This document shows positions 57,689-64,000 of a stretch of DNA of 64,000 nucleotides, in pieces. The notes beneath the pieces are model-generated. The model saw only the letters and a list, made by a program, of their open reading frames with translations. It did no database searches and was not told the origin of the DNA. The first letter of the stretch is position 1. Each line of letters starts with the position of its first letter. Source of the DNA: Erigeron canadensis (taxonomy: Eukaryota > Streptophyta > Magnoliopsida > Asterales > Asteraceae); NCBI RefSeq assembly GCF_010389155.1, contig NC_057764.1, positions 14,384,001 to 14,448,000 of the forward strand. Reading direction: 5' to 3'. The position numbers and the translations under genes were made by a program.

Positions 57689-58396
57689 ACTGGAGAGGCC
57701 CTCCAGTTGAGGATGGTCCAGGTGATCCTTGATTGGTTGGAGATTAAAAGCCTTGATGTACTCAAAGACTATTCATTGATCAAATGGATCACATTTTCAG
57801 GGGGAAAGACTCAACATATTTTTCCAATTAAAATTCATTTTATTTTGAAAAATGCAACTGGTGAATATCTCAGTTGAAACTGGCATCTGGAAAATCTCTC
57901 CAGTATGCTAGTTTGGTCTTGTCTTAAACTGGTGGTCAACCAGATTTCATAACGTTATGTTTTACTTAGTGAATACTTGTGACACGTGATGATACTCGAG
58001 TGTTTGTATCGCTCTCACAAACGTCACCTGACATGTCTTACGTGTCAAGACTTTTTGCTGAAAATTATTGCACTTTTTATGGGAATTGTTGAAGTTAATG
58101 GGTGAGTGGGAATACCAGCCGTCATAGCATTAAATGCTTGATGGGAGGTATTAAATGTTTTTAAATTCTCAAAATTACTAAAAAATCAAATTTTGAAATT
58201 GTGTGTGAAATTTGAGGATTAAAATATCTTTTCGTATATATTGGTAATATTTTACTGCCTATATATACCCCCACTAAATACTTTTCTTATTTACTTCGCA
58301 CAAAATTCCTTTCATTTACTCTTCCAATCATTCACAATTCGAGATCCCTTTCTCTCTTTTTTCTTTAAATCCAAAACCCTAAATCCAAAATCTCTA
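57689..58396 (+). promoter_or_regulatory. E spacer with PPT-like tract and putative internal promoter
   Basis: A PPT-like CAGGGGGAAAGA lies at 57799-57810, ~110 bp after pol. Then a G-box CACGTG (57983-57988), AACGTCACC (58020-58028) and TACGTGTCA (58039-58047), then CTATATATACCCCC with TATATATA at 58260-58267. A C/T-rich, AAACCCTAAATCC-bearing leader of ~130 nt leads to the ATG at 58397. The layout is that of an ordinary plant promoter, though activity is inferred. Confidence 0.5.
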
Positions 58397-60130
58397 ATGG
58401 CTCTTAAATCATCATCTTCTTCATCTCGCTCTCGTGATGTGAATCTACTCACTGTCGAGTATAATCCATCCAAAAATGTTTCTCATGCTGTTGGTGCCCC
58501 AATTAGTTCAAAATTAATAAAATTAAATCCAAACAATCCAATGGCATCTCTTCAAGGGCATCAGGCCGCTGATTCTCTCATTGGGAAAATCCAATCCTTT
58601 CTTCGGAATTCTCCCCTCAGCGATGCTTTTTCTTTGAACCCAAACAAGTTGTTTCATGATTACTTGTGTGAGTTCTGGTACACGGCGTCCAATTCTGATG
58701 ACTGCTCATCTATCTCCTTCACTTTAAAGGATGGGTCAGTCCCGTGTACCATCACCACTAAGACATTTAGGGAGGCCCTTAACCTCAATTACTGGAGACA
58801 AGATGAGAGTCCAGTGGTGATTTCTCCTAATATCAACTTCCGTCAGGTCTTCCTTGACATGGGGAATAAAGAAGTCTTGGAGGGAGGTGTACTGAAGACC
58901 AAAGGATCAATTACTATGAGAGGGCTTTCACCATCCTGGAAGTACTTCATGATCTATTTGGTGGAAAGTTTAGGTGGGAGTTCTGGTGGTTTGGACCAGA
59001 TAAACTCTTTCCAGGCAGAGATGGCATACTGCTTGTGGAATGGACTAAGGGTGGATTTCCCAAACATCCTGTTTAGAAGCCTGGTGTTTAAGTTAAAAGG
59101 CAACAGGGGTCCTTGTATCCCATTCTCACGATTTCTATCCCTTTGTTTCATACTAATTCTGGGCAGAGAAGAATACAACAACACGCAATCTTTATACTCT
59201 GTGCCAGAATTATTAAGAAATCTGGACAACCTTGTGTCCACATCTGATGAAGTCCAGATTTCTCCAAGAATGCTACTGGCATTCTCTAGAACTGATGCAC
59301 CACCACCAGGTGAGTCAGAAAGACAACTGGGCGGGCCTCAAAATAATAAGGGACCCACCAGTTCGTCTGCAGATGCTGTGACTGTTGCAGAACCTGGAGA
59401 TCTCCCCACAGGCATCCAGGCGGTTCCAAAGGCAAGAAGATCTACCAAAAGTAGAAGAAGATCTAGATCAGGACTTGCTATATTTGACCAGTCACAGCTT
59501 GTGATCATGGTCCCTAAATCACAAGCCCATGATATTGCAACTGAGGAAAGAGCAGTTGTAGTTGAGGCTCCAGTTACCTCTTTTCAGGGAGAAGATGCTT
59601 CGGCAACGGATCCTATAACTGATGAAACCATTGAGGAAACTCAAACTGGTCATCAGGAGTCTGAACAACCTATTCAGCTTGAATCTTCGGATTCATCTGA
59701 GACTGAATCTGACCAGGAGATGGCTGATGCAACTGTACTTGATCAGCTCCCTTCTCTCCTTGGTCAGCCCCAAGAACCACAAGTTTCAGTTTCACCTCTT
59801 GACTTCTCCTCCTTACAAGAAATTCCAACATTCGCCTCTCGACAACTACTTTCATCCATGAATGTGCCTAGAAATAGACACATTCTTACACCACCGTCGC
59901 CGACGTTCACACCTGAGCATTCTCAGCATGAACGTCACATTGAATCTCTCCCCTTCCTTCTTCAACAACTTCTATTCCTTCAGCTGGTGCAACAACAACT
60001 GGAGAACCTTCACTTTATGTACCTCCTCCAGTTGTATCTGTTGCATTCTGAGCAGGTCCAGTGGCACCTTCCCCTCCGTCACTGGACAGCCAGTTTGTGT
60101 CTTTCCAAACCGATATATCAAACCTTTTAA
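58397..60130 (+). pseudogene. E accessory ORF (SIRE 'env-like' position), N-terminal part
   Basis: 578 open codons from ATG 58397. Residues 1-50 are Ser-rich and hydrophilic, with no signal peptide. Residues ~75-300 are globular (NKLFHDYLCEFWYTASNSDD, ITTKTFREALNLNYW, WKYFMIYLVESLGGSSGGL, LFRSLVFKLKGNRGPCIPF). Residues ~310-500 are Pro/Ser/Gln/Glu-rich. The true frame is lost near 59960; the last ~55 codons are out of frame, and homologous-looking coding moves to another frame. The globular part corresponds to that of F's ORF. Location matches the SIRE env-like gene, but I see no membrane segment. Function unknown. Confidence 0.7.
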
Positions 60131-60675
60131 CAAGGGTGGAGGATATTCAGAAGACACTGGACAAGAATACCAAGTCCCTCTCCAAATACCACAAGGATCA
60201 CATCACTAATGTAAGGGTGGTTGATTTGGGGATTAACAAGTTCTCTGGCAATGAGGACTTGGTATTCAGGAAGCTCAACGAGTTGGTCATCAGTTGCAAT
60301 TCACTTGCTACTTCTTTAAAAGAAGCTTTTGACCTAACTCAATCAAAGGTACACACACCATCACCAACCTGCTGAATAACACTGTCAGATCATCAGAGGT
60401 TGAGTTGAACGAATTAGAAAGACAGGTCAAATTACTTGTTGAAAAACCTGGTCTGGATGTTGTTGAGCTTGGCAACCAGTTGGCCACTTCAGTTGGTCAG
60501 AATCTCACCCCCCATAACATCTGAGATCAATCAGTTGAGGTGCAGTCTGGATACATTAGCCAGCAAGGTATCTGATCACACTACTGCAATTGAAAAACTG
60601 ACCACTGAAGCTGGCAAAGAAAAGGGAAGAAGAAGTTGGAAAGGAAGCACCGGCAACTTGGCTCTCCCCAGATGA
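60051..60675 (+). pseudogene. E accessory ORF, coiled-coil middle
   Basis: In the frame that continues after the shift: SLDSQFVSFQTDISNLLTRV, LDKNTKSLSKYHKDHI and FSGNEDLVFRKLNELVISCN to 60375, with a stop at 60048 just upstream. A later frame (60436-60675) has INQLRCSLDTLASKVSDHTT. Heptad-like Leu/Ile spacing suggests a coiled coil. Confidence 0.55.
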
Positions 60676-60952
60676 TTTAAATATACTTCAAGCGATTCAA
60701 AAGAGTCAAGACACCACTTGTGGAAATGTCATGACTCAATCTCAATAGATTAATCATCTATGGAGGACAGTTCGCATGTTATGTGGAGTCTTCAAAGGGT
60801 GCAAGAACATGCAATTGTGGCAGCCTCTAGATCGCTTGCCCTTCAGTCATGCCGATTTTGAAGCTATTAGGCAATGACTAGATGCTGCCAAGGGGGAAAG
60901 GTATGTTTGCGCCCCTCGCACTCTTGTTGAAGCTTCAGGTTCAGGGAAGGAG
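60676..60952 (+). other. degraded part of E accessory region
   Basis: No long frame. TTCAGTCATGCCGATTTTGA and flanking bases suggest former coding, but stops occur in all frames. Confidence 0.4.
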
Positions 60953-62008
60953 ATGGTTGTTGCTACCAGTACTGAGGCTGGTGAGCAGTTAATTGAATCT
61001 TTTGATGATGTAGTTAAGGGGAATGTGAATAAAGGAAAGGCCATTGCAACTGATGACTCTAAGAAACCTGCCGCCGATGCACCCATTTTGGAAACTGGCA
61101 ATATTGATCAATTGCCTCCAGTTACTGAAAGCGAAAGTCAGAAATTAGCAAGGGTTGGGTATCTGGTCAAGGAAAGGAAGAAACAAATGAAGGCTAATCA
61201 GTTTGAATCAAGAAAAAATCTTCCAACCCCTCTTGTTGATGTAACTGACGCACAACTCCTTGGCTTGCAACTGTTGGAATACAAGAAAATCAAAGAAGAT
61301 CCAAGGATTGTCAATGCTCTGAAGGAAATGCTTGAAGTAGAACTAGACAAACACTACCAAGATGATGAAGCTGGTCTTGATGCCAAGTGTTTGAATGTAT
61401 CGGTGGAAAAAGCCAATGAGATAAGGTCAGAAGGGATTCTCAAAAGGATTGAACAAGTTAAGAAGGTGGTCAGCAAAGTATTAACTCCACCCAAGTCCAA
61501 AGGAAGAAAACAGAAAGCCTTATCAAGAGATGCAAATCTGAGGACTTGGGTAGAACCATCCGAACCCACAACTGATGATATTCGAGCTGCTACTCACAAA
61601 CTGAGCACGAGCAAGATCAAGCTGACCAATGAATCAGAGGCTCGCACATACTGATATGATGTACAGCGTCGAAGGCACAATAAAGGTAAGATCACTGATG
61701 TAAAAGTATCGATCAAGCCTGGTGCCAAACATTTTGTTGTAGAGGTTCAATACTTTGGTGGACCCAAAAGGACAACTGAGTATCCTGATGTCCATCCGTA
61801 TGGTCATTCAGAGCATGTGGAGATGTTGAGCTTGCTGGAGGGTAGGCAGCGAAAGAACAAGGTTGAAAAAGGCTGGGAATATGTATTGCAAAATCTGATC
61901 AAGTTCAAGGAAAACATTGAAGAAAGATTAGGCCTTGATCTTGAAGACAAACAACCAATCTCATCTGTTGCCAAGAAAAGGAAAACTGGCGAAGGGCCAT
62001 CTATTTAA
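60953..62008 (+). pseudogene. E accessory ORF, C-terminal part
   Basis: One frame of ~351 codons with a single TGA at 61652, which falls between Tyr residues where Trp would fit. Lys/Glu-rich: QKLARVGYLVKERKKQMK, EDPRIVNALKEMLEVELDKH, PPKSKGRKQKALSRD with a possible nuclear-localisation-like basic cluster, then VSIKPGAKHFVVEVQYFGG, SEHVEMLSLLEGRQRKNK and a basic KKRKTGE end. No enzyme motif recognised. Stops ~270 bp before the 3' LTR. Confidence 0.6.
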
Positions 62009-62270
62009 GTTTTCCTTCTATCTATCTACTTGTAATTATTTTTACTTTCTTGTAACTTCATTGTAAAATTGTGTATACACAAGTTGCCAGATTGTAATTC
62101 ACAAGTTAGATAACTGTTAAGATCTACAAACAATTAAAACTAAACCCAAGGCATTTGATGATCTATAAAAATGTCTTGGAAACTTAATAGGTTTTATCAA
62201 ACTCAAGTACTTCAAACTTACACTTGTATAGAAACAAGTTTGAAAATACTTGGCAATATTTCAGGACAAT
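62009..62270 (+). other. E 3' untranslated internal region
   Basis: AT-rich, non-coding; ACAAGTT/AAACAAGTTTGA-like motifs recur. Nothing else seen. Confidence 0.5.
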
Positions 62271-62281
62271 TAGGGAGAATT
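62271..62281 (+). promoter_or_regulatory. polypurine tract of E
   Basis: TAGGGAGAATT directly precedes the 3' LTR at 62282; interrupted by T, so weaker than the PPTs of F and D. Confidence 0.65.
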
Positions 62282-63249
62282 TGTTAGGTCCAGTTTTGGC
62301 TATAAACTGGAGCTCTCCAGCTGCATCTTGAGAGCATGAAGAATTGTCCAAAATATTAGAAGTCCAGTTGCATTGTACAGTTTAAGCAACTGATGACTTC
62401 CTCCAGTTAAGATCTGAAGACATAAATCTGAAGACCTTCCAGTTGAAGTCAAAGACAACAAGTGGAAGAAAGGAAATGGTAATGGCAGCGAAGCCCAGAT
62501 GACATTTCACCAGATCAATCAACTGGAGATCCTTCAGTGTAAATGTCTTTACAAAGCTTTACACTGATTACGAGGAGGACCTTTTACACTACATCCTTTT
62601 AACCGGACAATAATCTTGTCTGTGGATAAAAGTGCAAAGATGTAGAGTGGTTGAATAAAGTAACCTTTTGTCTTACTTTATTTAGCACACACAAAGGATT
62701 ATTTACTAATACTTTTGTGTGCTGTCAACCATATTTGTACGTCGAAGTTGAGATCCCAATGCTCATACTTCGACTATAAATAGAGGTCCTTGCCCAAGCA
62801 TTTCAACAACTTTGCAAACACGTACATTATGCAATATTGGTGAACTTGTGCAATATTCTCTCAATCGCAAAAAGGAACATTTCACAACTTTAAGTGTTTC
62901 GATTGTTAGGAGAATTTCCAAGTATAGATCAATTGTATTTCATAGGTTGTTAGGATATTTACATCTTTGTATTATCTTGGTTCCGCAACAACCTTGTATT
63001 TTATTTAATAATCAATAAATAAAATACACTTGAAAATTACATATTGTTTCACCAATTTTAAATATTTGTCATTCTTTTATTGCTTTGTATTTACTTATTC
63101 CGACTGTCACCTTAATAAGTAAGTTTCCAGTTAACCTGGTACACAATCACTCTAAACTACGTCCAGATTAAGTGATTGTGTTGCAAAGTACACTCATCAT
63201 TGACATAGAGGTGTTTTCAGCACTCATCTAGTAATAGCTGGGACTTACA
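62282..63249 (+). repeat. 3' LTR of E (968 bp)
   Basis: Roughly 22 substitutions and two small indels relative to 50920-51885 by eye. Confidence 0.93.
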
Positions 63250-63589
63250 CCGTAGATGACAACAAACAACAAGGAAGCAAATTAACCTAACCCAATTCCC
63301 AATGAACCTATTGGTGAACTAGAATGTGAGGTTGTGTTGTTGGAAATAAACTTTTATATGGTGTTGGTGTTCTTTGTGTTTGTTTGAAGAGAAATGAAAT
63401 CCAGATAAAAATGGTCTGTTAATACAACCAAGAATCGAAAGGATTAATGGTATGGCCTAAAAATACGATTACTATTTTTAGGACTTCCCATTATCATCGA
63501 GAAATGCACAAAGTTTATCTCTAAATGGTTCGATCTATGGCTTTTCAACCGATAGATTGCTTTAAAGAATGTAATTGATGGTTAGTGTC

Positions 63590-63679
63590 TAATGAGGTGT
63601 GGTCCAATTTACACCCACACTCGAACTAAGTTAACCAAATTTTTATATTTCGGATATAATAAAAATAAATAAATATATA
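63590..63679. other. short unassigned gap
   Basis: AT-rich DNA between the last D2 homology and the minisatellite; no feature seen. Confidence 0.4.
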
Positions 63680-64000
63680 TTTATGAAAAACCTTGGGAAG
63701 GCTAGACAAGTAAGGAAGGAAAGACAGTGGAAGGTTAGGCAAGTAGGGAAGGAAAGACTTCCAACCTTAGAAAGGAAGGTTAGACAAGTAGGGAAGGAAA
63801 GGCTTCCAATCTTAGAGTATGGCAAGAGAGGAAGGCTCTCCCTAGGAAGGTTCTCCTCAGAAAGGCTCTCCTTGTAAGGCTAGGCAAGAGAGGAAGACTC
63901 TCCCTAGCGAGGCTCTCCTCAGGAAGGTTCTCTCCCTAGCAAGGCTTTCCCTGGGAAGGTTCTCCTCAGGAAGGCTCTCCTTGTAATGCTAAGCAAGAGA
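63680..64000 (+). repeat. GAAGGCTCTCC / AAGTAGGGAAGGAAAG minisatellite, runs off window
   Basis: Two unit types. From 63690 to 63810, GGTTAGACAAGTAGGGAAGG-like units of ~36-55 bp. From 63820 on, AGGAAGGCTCTCCCTAGGAAG/GGTTCTCCTCAGGAAGG-like units of ~17-20 bp. A 64-codon open frame through it is a by-product of the repeat. Confidence 0.85.

Larger units (their letters stand above)
50920..63249 (+). mobile_element. Ty1/copia SIRE-type element 'E', 12.3 kb, decayed
   Basis: TSD CCGTA (50915-50919 and 63250-63254); LTR ends TGTTAGG...GACTTACA; exact Met PBS. Order: LTR, gag, protease, integrase, RT-RNase H, promoter-like spacer, accessory ORFs, LTR. LTRs differ at roughly two dozen sites in 966 bp. 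Stops and frameshifts break gag and pol. Inserted in D2. Confidence 0.93.
27838..63589 (-). mobile_element. old non-autonomous LTR element 'D2', split by D and E
   Basis: Three segments belong to it: 27838-28960, 50700-50919 and 63255-63589. Each aligns with the matching part of D (for example 63290-63520 with 30230-30460). Its left LTR (27838-28102) ends AATTCTAACA and is followed by PPT CTCCCCCTT. The left LTR end is eroded and approximate. The 5' two thirds (gag, PBS, 5' LTR) are absent after 63589. No pol trace is seen. Confidence 0.75.

Noticed and set aside
1..64000. tRNA, rRNA, CRISPR or organelle-derived DNA
   Set aside because: None seen; the tRNA-like matches are retroelement primer-binding sites.

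Overview
The window is plant nuclear DNA made almost entirely of nested transposable elements. I see no convincing host gene, tRNA, rRNA or organelle insert. Ty1/copia SIRE-type and Ty3/gypsy elements, a CACTA element and a PIF/Harbinger relic point to a eudicot. The SIRE-like gag and accessory ORFs resemble what I know from Asteraceae, but that placement is inference. Element boundaries below come from reading LTR ends, target-site duplications (TSDs), primer-binding sites (PBS) and polypurine tracts (PPT) by eye.

Bases 1-8527 (DNA transposons). The right part of a CACTA (En/Spm) element ends at 7829 with a CACTA terminal repeat and three ~228-bp subterminal repeats. It keeps a Transposase_24 exon (1581-1911) and a DUF8039-like exon (6588-6830). 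A 2.95-kb solo LTR with TSD TGATA (2680-5628) sits between them. The CACTA element lies in a frameshifted Harbinger transposase relic (7854-8527).

Bases 8528-24660 (gypsy and copia nest). A TGTAAC-type LTR (8528-14622) is split by a minus-strand solo LTR X (8990-13549). X is itself split by a plus-strand gypsy element Y of the same LTR family (9926-13410, TSD GCGAC). A second minus-strand copy, X' (14623-23525), is split by a very young, apparently intact copia element C1 (15080-22960, TSD ATACT) with one 1338-aa polyprotein. X' is fused to the 3' end of another LTR element, G (23526-24660). Bases 24661-27837 are AT-rich and gene-free.

Bases 27838-63589 (deep nest). An old minus-strand non-autonomous element D2 is split twice. 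The first insert is D, a younger copy of the same family (28961-50694, TSD CAACC), which contains a LINE tail and the 14.9-kb SIRE-type element F (32715-47627, TSD TCTGG). The second is the plus-strand 12.3-kb SIRE-type element E (50920-63249, TSD CCGTA). LTR divergence by eye (C1 about 0.1-0.2%, F ~1.7%, E ~2.3%, D ~4.5%) agrees with the nesting order. The right edge (63680-64000) enters a minisatellite.

The most interesting signal is in F and E. Both carry a large accessory ORF between RNase H and the 3' LTR, and both show a promoter-like module upstream of it. In F that module repeats the paired TGACGTCA boxes found in its LTR promoter.
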